Assembly (NCBI GenBank): GCA_934546685.1
Contig: CAKTEB010000003.1
Location: 1 to 59,152, forward strand
Length of the DNA stretch: 59,152 nucleotides
Direction: 5' to 3'
DNA from: an uncultured Oscillospiraceae bacterium
GTDB taxonomy: Bacteria; Bacillota; Clostridia; Oscillospirales; Oscillospiraceae
Of this stretch, positions 40,899 to 48,460 are shown one piece after another. The notes beneath the pieces are model-generated. The model was not told the origin of the DNA. It saw only the letters and a list, made by a program, of their open reading frames with translations, and ran no database searches. The translations under genes and the position numbers were made by a program. The first letter of the stretch is position 1. Each line of letters begins with the position of its first letter.

Positions 40899-42314
40899 TC
40901 AGAACCGCAGAACCTTAATGAGGTTCGTGGAGCCGCTGACCCCCACGGGAATTCCCGCGGTGACCACCGCCAGATCGTCCTCATGAACATAGCCCAGCTC
41001 CCACGCCTTCGTCCTGGCCAGGTTCAGGAGCTTATCCGTGGAATCCACCACCGGCGCCACTGCCGTTTCCACGCCCCAGACCAGGCTCAGAAGCCGCCGG
41101 GTACGCTCATCCACCGTCAGGGCCAGAATGGGGCAGCCCGGGCGGTTTCTAGCCACGGCCTTAGCGGTGATGCCCCGGTTGGTGACCGTTACGATGGCCT
41201 TGGCGTCCAGCTCCATGGCTGTGGTGCAGCAGGCCCGGGAAATGGCCTGGCCCACATTGCGGCTGTGGACGATTTTCTGGGCCTCGAAGCCCTTCCAGTA
41301 GTCGATGCTGCTCTCCACATGCTCCGCGATGGAGGCCATGGTGGTTAAGGCCTCCACAGGATATTTGCCGGAGGCCGTCTCCCCGGAGAGCATCACGGCG
41401 CTGGCTCCGTCATATACCGCCTGGGCCACGTCGTTGACCTCCGCCCGGGTGGGCCGGGGATTGCGGATCATGGAATCCAGCATCTGAGTCGCCACGATAA
41501 CGTTCTTCCCCGCCTTCCGGCAGCGGCCAATGATCTCCTTCTGGAGCATGGGCACCTGATAGCTGGGCACCTCGACCCCCAGGTCGCCCCGGGCCACCAT
41601 GATGCCGTCCGCCGCCTCAATGATCTCGTCGATGTTGTCGATGCCCTGCTGGTTCTCGATCTTGGCAATGATCTCAATGCCGCCGGCCCCCACCCGCTCC
41701 AGCAGGCTCCGGATGTCCAGAATATCCTGGGCAGAACGGGTAAAGGAGGCCGCGATAAAGTCAAAGCCGTTTTCCACCGCAAAGAGGATATCCGCCCGAT
41801 CCTTGGGGGACAGGAACGGCAGATCCACGGGAGTGCCGGGGAGGTTGATGCCCTTCCGATCCTTGACCTCACCGCCGTTGGCCACGCAGCAAATCACATC
41901 GTCTCCACGGATCTCCTTGACGATCAGCTCAATGAGGCCGTCATCAATGCAGATACGGACGCCGGGCTCCACCACCCGGGCCAGATTGGGATAGCTGGTG
42001 GAGCAGCCCTGGGCGCTGCCCAGCTGCTCCTTCCCGTAAAGGGTGAAGCTACGGCCCGCCTCCAGAGTCGCTCCGCCCCCCTCAAACAGGCCGGTGCGGA
42101 TCTCCGGGCCCTTGGTGTCGCACATGGCGGCAATGGGCAGGCCCAGCTGCTCCCGAACCTCCTGCAGCAGGTCCATTTGTGCCAGATGGCTGTCATGATC
42201 CCCGTGGGAAAAATTCATGCGGGCTACGTTCATGCCCCCCTGACAGAGCTTTTTCAGGACTTCCTTATCCATGGTGGCGGGGCCCATGGTACAGATGATC
42301 TTCGTCTTGCGCAT
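40899..42314 (-). CDS. pyk: Pyruvate kinase
   Basis: Last ATP-forming step of glycolysis, phosphoenolpyruvate to pyruvate. It is 471 residues and has the standard A/B/C domains without the extra C-terminal PEP-utiliser domain seen in Bacillus. Signature IIAKIENQQGIDNIDEI and MVARGDLGVE lie near 215-245; NFSHGDH, DTKGPEIRTG and SGETASGKYP are all present. AAGGAGG lies eight bases before ATG 42314. Confidence 0.97.
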   Translation of the reverse strand: MRKTKIICTMGPATMDKEVLKKLCQGGMNVARMNFSHGDHDSHLAQMDLLQEVREQLGLPIAAMCDTKGPEIRTGLFEGGGATLEAGRSFTLYGKEQLGSAQGCSTSYPNLARVVEPGVRICIDDGLIELIVKEIRGDDVICCVANGGEVKDRKGINLPGTPVDLPFLSPKDRADILFAVENGFDFIAASFTRSAQDILDIRSLLERVGAGGIEIIAKIENQQGIDNIDEIIEAADGIMVARGDLGVEVPSYQVPMLQKEIIGRCRKAGKNVIVATQMLDSMIRNPRPTRAEVNDVAQAVYDGASAVMLSGETASGKYPVEALTTMASIAEHVESSIDYWKGFEAQKIVHSRNVGQAISRACCTTAMELDAKAIVTVTNRGITAKAVARNRPGCPILALTVDERTRRLLSLVWGVETAVAPVVDSTDKLLNLARTKAWELGYVHEDDLAVVTAGIPVGVSGSTNLIKVLRF

Positions 42315-42401
42315 TGGCTGACCTCCTTGCCCTTCGGCACGATTCTATGGTATCCTGCCGGCTTCTTTCATCCGGCAGCTTGCGTTCCTTGTTGCGCTTA
42401 T

Positions 42402-42429
42402 ATTATACCATACGTTTGTAACAACGCAA
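42402..42429 (-). promoter_or_regulatory. Promoter of pyk
   Basis: On the minus strand TTGCGT, 16-base spacer, perfect TATAAT. Leader of about 80 bases with no clear secondary structure. Confidence 0.65.
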
Positions 42430-42451
42430 GGCCTGTTGTGGGAATTGTATA

Positions 42452-42490
42452 AAAAATCCGTGCCGTGAATTTTCTCCACAGCACGGATTT
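42452..42490 (-). terminator. Terminator after ygeY
   Basis: AATCCGTGC..G / C..GCACGGATT hairpin with long T run on the minus strand, directly after the ygeY stop. Confidence 0.85.
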
Positions 42491-42498
42491 AAGATTCA

Positions 42499-43635
42499 TC
42501 AGAACTTTTCGATCAGCTTCTCGTAGACCTTGCAGGCCTCCTCCAGCTTGTCCACAGCGCAGTGCTCATCCCGCATGTGGGCCAGCTTGTACTCGCCGGG
42601 TCCAAAGCCCACGCAGGGGATGCCCAGAGAGATGGGAGTCACGGCGTTGGTGCCAAAATCCCAGAAGTCGTATTCGGTCACAGGCTTCCCGGTCACGTCC
42701 TCCACGGCGCTCCGCAGGGCCTGGGTCAGGGGATGCTCGGGGCTGATCTCCCAGGGATCGTGCATGGGCTCATAGGTGAGCTCCGCACCTCTCCAGGAGG
42801 TGTGGCGCAGGGTGCCAACGGTCCACTGGGCGTCCTTCCCGGCGATCAGCCCGTCCATCTCCGCCTTGACCTGCTGGAGGGTCTCCTTCCGGCCCAGCCG
42901 CCGATCCAGATAAATGCTGCAGGAGCTGGGAACGGCATTCAGGGAAGCCGCCACGCAGGAGATATCCGACAGCACCACGGTGCCGCCCTCGCCCTTGTCC
43001 ATGAGGGCCTTATTGAGCTGATCCACCCGGGTGATGATCTCCGCCATCTCATAGACGGCGTTCTTGCCCTTCTCCGGAGCGGAGCCGTGGGCGGAGACAC
43101 CGTTGGTGGTGATAAGGATCTGAGCCTTGCCCTTGTGTCCCAGGGTAATGACATTGTTGCAGGGCTCGCAGATCACGCAGGCCTCCGGCTTCCAGCAGCA
43201 GGTCTTATAGAGGTGCTGAAGGTTTACGCCGTCGCAGTATTCCTCACAGACCGTACCGGTCACATAGACAGTCTTGCCCTCCAGCAGCCCGTCCTTTTTG
43301 GCCTGAGCCGCCGCAAAGGCAGCGGTAATGAGCGCGCCCTTCATATCCACGGAGCCCCGGCCCCAGATAGCCCCATCCACAATGTCTCCGGAGAAGGGCG
43401 GCACCTGCCAATATTCCGCGTCCTCCACCCGTACCGTATCCATGTGCCCGTCAAACTGGAGGATCTTCGGCCCATGGCCCACCCGGCCAATGACGTTGCC
43501 GGTCTCGTCGATGTGCGCCTCGTCAAAGCCCAGGGACTTCATGAGGTCACACAGGTATTCCGCCATGTTTCCCTCTTCGTCGGAATAGCTGCGGATCTGT
43601 ACCGCCTTTTGTACTGCTTCAATGAGATTTGCCAT
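42499..43635 (-). CDS. ygeY: YgeY-family M20 peptidase-fold hydrolase
   Basis: Zinc amidohydrolase of the M20/DapE-ArgE fold, 378 residues, of the YgeY group often linked to selenium-dependent purine or amino-acid catabolism. Metal ligands seen: FDGHMDTV (about 80), GRGSVDMKGAL (about 113), VCEEYCDG (about 145) and a late GPGEYKLAHMRDEH. HGSAPEKGKNA marks the dimerisation-domain His. It lies 18 bases behind dpaL in one transcript, exactly the pairing seen in the E. coli ygeXY region. It probably hydrolyses an acylated or carbamoylated amino acid (inference). Confidence 0.92.
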   Translation of the reverse strand: MANLIEAVQKAVQIRSYSDEEGNMAEYLCDLMKSLGFDEAHIDETGNVIGRVGHGPKILQFDGHMDTVRVEDAEYWQVPPFSGDIVDGAIWGRGSVDMKGALITAAFAAAQAKKDGLLEGKTVYVTGTVCEEYCDGVNLQHLYKTCCWKPEACVICEPCNNVITLGHKGKAQILITTNGVSAHGSAPEKGKNAVYEMAEIITRVDQLNKALMDKGEGGTVVLSDISCVAASLNAVPSSCSIYLDRRLGRKETLQQVKAEMDGLIAGKDAQWTVGTLRHTSWRGAELTYEPMHDPWEISPEHPLTQALRSAVEDVTGKPVTEYDFWDFGTNAVTPISLGIPCVGFGPGEYKLAHMRDEHCAVDKLEEACKVYEKLIEKF

Positions 43636-43653
43636 GCTGATATGCTCCCTTTC

Positions 43654-44805
43654 TTAGTCGGTAGATACAATTCTTTGATAGGATTCCGGATCCGTGTCCC
43701 CCTCGGTGCTGAAAAACAGGATCCTGGAATGCTCGTCGATGCCCAGAGCCTTCCGATAGGCAGGCGCCCCCGCCAGCTCCAGGAATGCCCCAAAGGCCGA
43801 GGCCCCGGACTCCCCGGAGACGATGCCCTGCCGGGCCAGCGTCCGCATGCCCCGCCGGGCCGTCTCATCTCCGCAGGCCACGGCAAAGCTGCCGTAGTCC
43901 CGGAGGATGGGCCAGGCCACGGTGCAGGGGGAGCCGCAGTTGAGGCCCGCCATAATGGTCTCGCCGTTTCCCTTGGCCGTGTGGGGTCTGCCGTCTCCGG
44001 CTGTCAGAGATTCATAGATGCAGGCCGCCTCATAGGGCTCCACATAGACGATCTTCGGCATTCGGTCTCCATATTTGGCCGCCAGATAGCCGGTGACCGC
44101 CCCCGCCATGGCCCCAACACCGGCCTGGAGGAACACATGGGTGGGGATCTCTCCGCCCATCTCCTCCAGGGCCCCCTCCGCCATGGTGGTGTAGCCCTGC
44201 ATAATGTGCCGGGGCACCTCCTCATAGCCCGCCCAGGAGGTGTCCTGCACCAGGCACCAGCCCTTTTCCCGGGCCAGACGGCTGACGTAATTTACCGTGT
44301 CGTCGTAGTTCCAGTCGGTAACGGTCACCTGGGCCTGTCCCGCGTCCCGGATGGCCTGGGCCCGCAAGGGCGAGGAACCCGCGGGCATATAGACCCGGGC
44401 CTCACAGCCCAGCAGATTCGCCGCCCAGGCCACACCCTTGCCGTGGTTGCCGTCGGTGGCGGTGGCGAACACGGTATGCTTCAGCTGTTCTTTTGCCTCT
44501 GGTTTGGTCAGCTGCGCAAAGGTTGGCTGCCGGATCCCCAGCACCTTCGCCGCCTCCAGCCCCAGCGCATAAATGCCGCCCAGGCCCTTAAAGGCTTTAA
44601 GTCCAAAACGGGAAGACTCATCCTTCACCAGCAACTCCCCTACGCCGCACTGGTCGGCCAAATCGGGCAGACTTTTCAGCGCTGTGGGCGCGTAACCGGG
44701 CACCGTCTCGTGGAACCGCCGCGCCTTTGCTGCTGTCTCCGGGGACAGCCAGCTGACGTCCGCCTTCCCGCCCCGGCTCTCGTATGTATTTTTGAGAATG
44801 TCCAT
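43654..44805 (-). CDS. dpaL: Diaminopropionate ammonia-lyase
   Basis: PLP enzyme turning 2,3-diaminopropionate into pyruvate and two ammonia; 383 residues. The Schiff-base lysine is in DESSRFGLKAFKGLGG near residue 66, the phosphate loop in AGVGAMAGAVTGY, and TDGNHGKGVAWAA marks the family. Also called ygeX. GGGAGG precedes ATG 44805. Together with ygeY it forms an amino-acid catabolic pair, divergent from an AraC regulator that likely controls it. Confidence 0.95.
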   Translation of the reverse strand: MDILKNTYESRGGKADVSWLSPETAAKARRFHETVPGYAPTALKSLPDLADQCGVGELLVKDESSRFGLKAFKGLGGIYALGLEAAKVLGIRQPTFAQLTKPEAKEQLKHTVFATATDGNHGKGVAWAANLLGCEARVYMPAGSSPLRAQAIRDAGQAQVTVTDWNYDDTVNYVSRLAREKGWCLVQDTSWAGYEEVPRHIMQGYTTMAEGALEEMGGEIPTHVFLQAGVGAMAGAVTGYLAAKYGDRMPKIVYVEPYEAACIYESLTAGDGRPHTAKGNGETIMAGLNCGSPCTVAWPILRDYGSFAVACGDETARRGMRTLARQGIVSGESGASAFGAFLELAGAPAYRKALGIDEHSRILFFSTEGDTDPESYQRIVSTD

Positions 44806-44887
44806 AATTCCTCCCTTGTGCGGAGTTGCTTTCAGCAAATGAAAGTAGTATGATGTGATTGGGCCCGTGCGGCCCAGGAGGCACAGT

Positions 44888-45775
44888 ATGCAGATCTACG
44901 ATATCCCCATCGACAGCACTGGCCGTGAGACCACGGCCCACGGCACCTTTGCGTTTCCCATGGCCGTCTACGAGACCCTGCTGCGAAAAAATGTGCTGGG
45001 CTTTGTGAGCTGGCACTGGCACCAGGAGTTTCAGTTCTGTCTGGTGACGGCGGGCGCTGTGGAATTCTATGTCCAGCGGCAACAGCTTCGGCTGGAGGCC
45101 GGTCAGGGACTGTTTATCAACAGCAATATTCTCCATATGGCCCGGCCCCTGTGCCCGGAGGCCGCCTATTGCTGCATCGATGTGCTGCCCTCACTGCTGA
45201 GCGGCTTTCCCGGCAGCCTGCTGGACATGGATCTGGTAACGCCGCTGTCCGCAGATCCAGCACTGCCCTATCTGCCGCTGACCGGAACGGACGATGGCTC
45301 TCAGCGTGGGCTCGACCTGCTCCGACAGGTACGCCAGTTCTCTGAGGAAACGCCCCCAGGCTATCAGCTGGCCGCCGCAGGGCTGCTGATGGCGCTGCTC
45401 CAGGTGGTACTGTCCCAGGGAAGCACCCATGGCTCCGCCGCCTCTGAGGATTTCACCCAGCTCCGCAGTGTGCTGGAATTTATCCACAGCCGCTACGCCG
45501 AGAAGCTGACCCTCTCCCAGTGCGCCGTTTTGGCGAACCTCAGCCCCAGCGAATTTTCCCGGCGGTTCAAAAGCATCATGCACTGTACGCTCACGGACTA
45601 CATCCGTCAGGTTCGCATCCAGCGCAGCGCAGCCCTGCTCCAGGATCCCGCCCGTTCCATCAGCCAGATCGCCTATGAGTGCGGCTTCAGCACCACCAGC
45701 TATTTTATCAGCCAGTTCCGCCAGGCCACAGGGCTCACGCCCCTTCGGTATCGGCAAACCCATATCGGGGGCTGA
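44888..45775 (+). CDS. AraC-family regulator with cupin sensor domain
   Basis: Transcription activator of 295 residues. An N-terminal cupin-like ligand domain (about 20-100; WHWHQEFQFCLVTAG, ILHMARP) and a C-terminal pair of helix-turn-helices (about 195-290; KLTLSQCAVLANLSPSEFSRRFKSIMHCTLTDYIRQVRIQRSAALL in outline, then IAYECGFSTTSYFISQFRQATGLTPLRYR). Divergent from dpaL-ygeY by 82 bases, so it probably senses diaminopropionate or a related amino acid and switches that operon. CCAGGAGG precedes ATG 44888. Confidence 0.92.
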   Translation: MQIYDIPIDSTGRETTAHGTFAFPMAVYETLLRKNVLGFVSWHWHQEFQFCLVTAGAVEFYVQRQQLRLEAGQGLFINSNILHMARPLCPEAAYCCIDVLPSLLSGFPGSLLDMDLVTPLSADPALPYLPLTGTDDGSQRGLDLLRQVRQFSEETPPGYQLAAAGLLMALLQVVLSQGSTHGSAASEDFTQLRSVLEFIHSRYAEKLTLSQCAVLANLSPSEFSRRFKSIMHCTLTDYIRQVRIQRSAALLQDPARSISQIAYECGFSTTSYFISQFRQATGLTPLRYRQTHIGG

Positions 45776-45858
45776 CCTCAATTCTGAATATCAGTATATC
45801 TTCTTTTCATTTGGCTGTATACCAATATCCCGCTAAAAAATATCAAAATCTTGCGCAA

Positions 45859-45889
45859 AAGGCCCGGGCCGATGATCGGCCCGGGCCTT
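45859..45889 (-). terminator. Terminator after gap
   Basis: Perfect 15-base stem AAGGCCCGGGCCGAT / ATCGGCCCGGGCCTT with a one-base centre and T tail on the minus strand; also able to stop the AraC transcript. Confidence 0.85.
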
Positions 45890-45902
45890 AACTATTTATG
45901 AG

Positions 45903-46913
45903 TTACTTCGCATCCACATCCGCCATATGCCGGATGAGCTCCAGAATCTTATGGGAATAGCCCATCTCATTATCATACCATGCAACCACCTTCACAAAGG
46001 TGTCGGTGAGGGCAATGCCTGCCTTGGCGTCGAAGATGGAGGTTCTGGGATCCCCCAGGAAGTCGGAGGACACTACGGCCTCGTCGGTATAGCCCAGGAT
46101 TCCCTTGAGCTCGCCCTCAGAGGCCTCCTTCATCGCCTGGCTGATCTCCTCATAGGTGGCTGCCTTTTTGAGGTTCACGGTGAGATCCACCACGGAGACA
46201 TCCAGGGTGGGAACTCGGAGGCTCATGCCGGTGAGCTTGCCGCTGAGCTCAGGAATGACCTTGCCCACGGCCTTGGCCGCGCCGGTGGTGGAGGGGATGA
46301 TATTGCCGGTGGCTGCCCGGCCGCCCCGCCAATCCTTCATAGAGGGACCGTCCACGGTCTTCTGGGTGGCGGTGACGGAGTGTACAGTGGTCATGAGACC
46401 GTCCACGATGCCGAAGTGATCGTTCAACACCTTGGCCACGGGAGCTAGGCAGTTGGTAGTACAGGAGGCGTTGGAAACAAACTGCATATCGCTGGTGTAC
46501 TGATCCTGGTTCACGCCCATGACAAACATGGGGGTGTCATCCTTGGAGGGAGCGGACATGACCACATGCTTGGCGCCTGCGGCCAGATGGCCCTTGGCCT
46601 TCTCCTTGGTGAGGAACAGGCCGGTGGCCTCCACCACATAGTCCGCGCCCACCTGGGCCCAGGGAATGTTGGCGGGATCCCGCTCCGCGAACACCGGGGT
46701 CTCCCGGCCATTTACGATAATGCTGTGGTCGGTGCTGGAGACCTCCCCCTGGAACCGGCCGTGCATGGTGTCATATTTCAGCATGTAAGCCAGATACTCG
46801 GGATCACACAGGTCATTGATGCCCACGATCTCTATCTCCGGGAAGCTGACACTGGCCCGGAACGTCATACGGCCGATGCGGCCAAATCCATTGATACCAA
46901 CCTTGATTGCCAT
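45903..46913 (-). CDS. gap: Glyceraldehyde-3-phosphate dehydrogenase
   Basis: NAD-dependent glycolytic enzyme, 336 residues. GINGFGRIGRM Rossmann motif at residue 7; catalytic SNASCTTNCLAP near 150; catalytic His in TTVHSVTATQ; WYDNEMGYSHK near the end. Not followed by pgk or tpi, so it is a single-gene unit with its own promoter and a leader of about 140 bases. GGAGG lies before ATG 46913. Confidence 0.97.
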   Translation of the reverse strand: MAIKVGINGFGRIGRMTFRASVSFPEIEIVGINDLCDPEYLAYMLKYDTMHGRFQGEVSSTDHSIIVNGRETPVFAERDPANIPWAQVGADYVVEATGLFLTKEKAKGHLAAGAKHVVMSAPSKDDTPMFVMGVNQDQYTSDMQFVSNASCTTNCLAPVAKVLNDHFGIVDGLMTTVHSVTATQKTVDGPSMKDWRGGRAATGNIIPSTTGAAKAVGKVIPELSGKLTGMSLRVPTLDVSVVDLTVNLKKAATYEEISQAMKEASEGELKGILGYTDEAVVSSDFLGDPRTSIFDAKAGIALTDTFVKVVAWYDNEMGYSHKILELIRHMADVDAK

Positions 46914-47022
46914 AAGATTACCTCCTAAACGACGTCTCTTTCCTCTATTATCAGATCACCGAAGGAAAACAAGATATAGTGTATGCGCTTTTTCCTCCGG
47001 ATATACGCACAGATCGGCTCGA

Positions 47023-47040
47023 ACTTGTTTCACTTGTTCC
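47023..47040. repeat. Tandem 9-base direct repeat in the gap leader
   Basis: ACTTGTTTC followed at once by ACTTGTTCC (plus strand), between the gap promoter and gene. A candidate repressor roadblock site; CggR-type gap repressors also bind direct repeats, but this word does not match that consensus and no cggR is nearby. Confidence 0.4.
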
Positions 47041-47059
47041 ATACGTTTATTACATTATC

Positions 47060-47088
47060 ATCCTATCACGTTTTCCCACCCCTGTCAA
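47060..47088 (-). promoter_or_regulatory. Promoter of gap
   Basis: On the minus strand perfect TTGACA, 17-base spacer, TAGGAT. Confidence 0.65.
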
Positions 47089-47192
47089 TGCGTCTTTTGT
47101 AATTTTCTTATAATTTTTCACAGTTTCCGACGGGCCCTCTGTGTAAAATCTGTTAAAAGGGTGAAAAGCCGCCGCTTTGACTGAAAAAAGTG

Positions 47193-47220
47193 TTGAAATT
47201 CCCGGGAACCATGCTATAAT
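47193..47220 (+). promoter_or_regulatory. Promoter of the aro leader and operon
   Basis: TTGAAA at 47193-47198, 16-base spacer, perfect TATAAT at 47215-47220, placing transcription start near 47227. Confidence 0.8.
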
Positions 47221-47251
47221 GAAGATAAGTTTTCTGTCGCGAGGTAACGTT

Positions 47252-47326
47252 ATGCCTATTTCGTCCAATCGATTTTACGGCCTGTTTACCTGCTCCTTTT
47301 GGGGAGCGGGCATTTGTCGTATTTAG
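47252..47326 (+). CDS. Aromatic leader peptide, 24 residues
   Basis: Short reading frame starting at ATG 47252 with GAGGT six bases upstream, ending at TAG 47324. Five of 24 codons are aromatic: Phe-8, Tyr-9, Phe-12, Phe-16 and Trp-17 (codons at 47273, 47276, 47285, 47297 and 47300). It lies wholly within the leader of an aromatic amino acid operon and overlaps the hairpin arms A and B, which is the classic arrangement for attenuation by ribosome stalling. Too short to act as a protein. It is not homologous in wording to the E. coli pheA or trp leaders as far as I can judge. Confidence 0.75.
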   Translation: MPISSNRFYGLFTCSFWGAGICRI

Positions 47327-47359
47327 ATTGGATCATAACCTTCCGGGAAGCTACTATGC

Positions 47360-47406
47360 TGCGCGCTCCTGCTGAACGTTGGATTCAGTCGGAGGGCGTA
47401 TTTTTT
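47360..47406 (+). terminator. Attenuator terminator upstream of aroF
   Basis: Long stem 47360-47376 with 47384-47400 (CTCC/GGAG, CTGAA/TTCAG, CGC/GCG; two mismatches), seven-base loop and T6 run at 47401-47406. It lies 41 bases before the aroF start, so it must be bypassed for operon expression. The loop CGTTGGA is complementary to TCCAATCG (47264-47271) near the leader peptide start, allowing one bulge. Confidence 0.88.
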
Positions 47407-47446
47407 GTTCTGTCAATACGACATCTGAAATAAAGGGGAATCAACT

Positions 47447-48460
47447 ATGGTCATTATTATGAAGCCCGGCACCACCCAGGAGCGCATCGACGCGCTGGCC
47501 CATGAGCTGGAGGTCAAGGGCCTCAAGGTCGGCATCACCAACGGCGTAGGCTGCTCCATTCTGGGGCTGGTGGGCGACACCACCAATTTAGACGCCGACG
47601 ATCTCATGCTCCATGAGGGCGTGGAGCGGGTCATGCGGGTCCAGGAGCCCTATAAGAAGGCCAACCGGAAGTTCCATCCCGCCGACACCGTGGTGGAGAT
47701 CGGCGGAGCCAAGATCGGCAACGGCCACTTCACCGTCATCGCCGGCCCCTGCTCCGTGGAGAACGAGGCCCAGATCGTCGAGGTGGCCAAGGACGTGAAG
47801 GCCAGCGGCGCGAAGCTCATGCGTGGCGGCGCGTTCAAGCCCCGCACCTCCCCCTACTCCTTCCAGGGCATGGGCGTCCAGGGTCTGGAGCTGCTGCTGA
47901 AGGCCAAGAAGGCCACGGGCCTGCCCATTGTCACCGAGATCATGAGCCCCAAATACTGCGAGATCTTCGAGAACACCGTGGATCTGGTGCAGATCGGCGC
48001 CCGGAATATGCAGAACTTTGACCTTCTCAAGGAGGTAGGCAAGATGTCCAAGCCCGTACTGCTGAAGCGGGGCCTGGCCAACACCTACGAGGAGTGGATC
48101 ATGTCCGCCGAGTACATCATGTCCGAGGGCAATGAGAACGTGATCCTCTGCGAGCGGGGCATCCGCACCTTCGAGAGCTACACCCGGAACACCCTGGACG
48201 TCAGCGCCATCCCCTGTCTGCGGAAGATGACCCACCTGCCCATCATCATCGATCCCAGCCACTCCGGCGGCGCGGCATGGCTGGTGGAGCCCCTGACCAT
48301 GGCCGCCATTGCCGCCGGCGCCGACGGCATCATCGTGGAGGTCCACAACGATCCTCCCCACGCCAAGTGCGACGGCAAGCAGAGCCTGACTCCGGGCCAG
48401 TTTGACGATCTCATGAAGAAGGCCAACGCCCTGGCCCAGTTCATGGGGAAGACCGTATGA
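47447..48460 (+). CDS. aroF: DAHP synthase, type I-beta with N-terminal regulatory domain
   Basis: First shikimate-pathway enzyme: phosphoenolpyruvate plus erythrose-4-phosphate to 3-deoxy-arabino-heptulosonate 7-phosphate. It has 337 residues. A ferredoxin-like domain (about 1-68) as in Thermotoga maritima, where it mediates Tyr/Phe feedback, is followed by the barrel with FTVIAGPCSVEN (about 95), LMRGGAFKPRTSPYSFQG, IGARNMQNF, ILCERGIRTFE and IDPSHSGG. AAGGGG lies nine bases before ATG 47447. First gene of an eight-gene operon controlled by the upstream attenuator. Transketolase at the start of the window supplies erythrose-4-phosphate. Confidence 0.96.
   Translation: MVIIMKPGTTQERIDALAHELEVKGLKVGITNGVGCSILGLVGDTTNLDADDLMLHEGVERVMRVQEPYKKANRKFHPADTVVEIGGAKIGNGHFTVIAGPCSVENEAQIVEVAKDVKASGAKLMRGGAFKPRTSPYSFQGMGVQGLELLLKAKKATGLPIVTEIMSPKYCEIFENTVDLVQIGARNMQNFDLLKEVGKMSKPVLLKRGLANTYEEWIMSAEYIMSEGNENVILCERGIRTFESYTRNTLDVSAIPCLRKMTHLPIIIDPSHSGGAAWLVEPLTMAAIAAGADGIIVEVHNDPPHAKCDGKQSLTPGQFDDLMKKANALAQFMGKTV

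Larger units (their letters stand above)
47227..47446 (+). promoter_or_regulatory. Leader-peptide transcription attenuator of the aro operon
   Basis: A 220-base leader holding a translated peptide, competing hairpins and an intrinsic terminator before aroF. Segment A GCTCC (47292-47296) can pair with B GGAGC (47303-47307); B extended to GGAGCG (47303-47308) can instead pair with C CGCTCC (47364-47369), which is the 5' arm of the terminator. Terminator pairing is C with D (47391-47398). A ribosome stalled at Phe-12 would cover A, free B and favour B:C antitermination; a ribosome that reaches the stop would leave C:D to terminate. Also TCCAATC (47264-47270) pairs perfectly with GATTGGA (47326-47332). 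The regulatory logic is inferred; the elements are visible. Confidence 0.75.

Noticed and set aside
47227..47406. A 6S RNA or other free-standing small RNA of about 180 bases before aroF
   Set aside because: Size, promoter and terminator would fit, but the 24-codon frame with a good ribosome site and five aromatic codons directly before an aromatic operon explains the same elements better. I could not form the closing stem expected of 6S RNA.
47227..47446. T-box riboswitch before aroF
   Set aside because: The conserved T-box sequence (AGGGTGGNACCGCG) and a stem I specifier arrangement are not visible.
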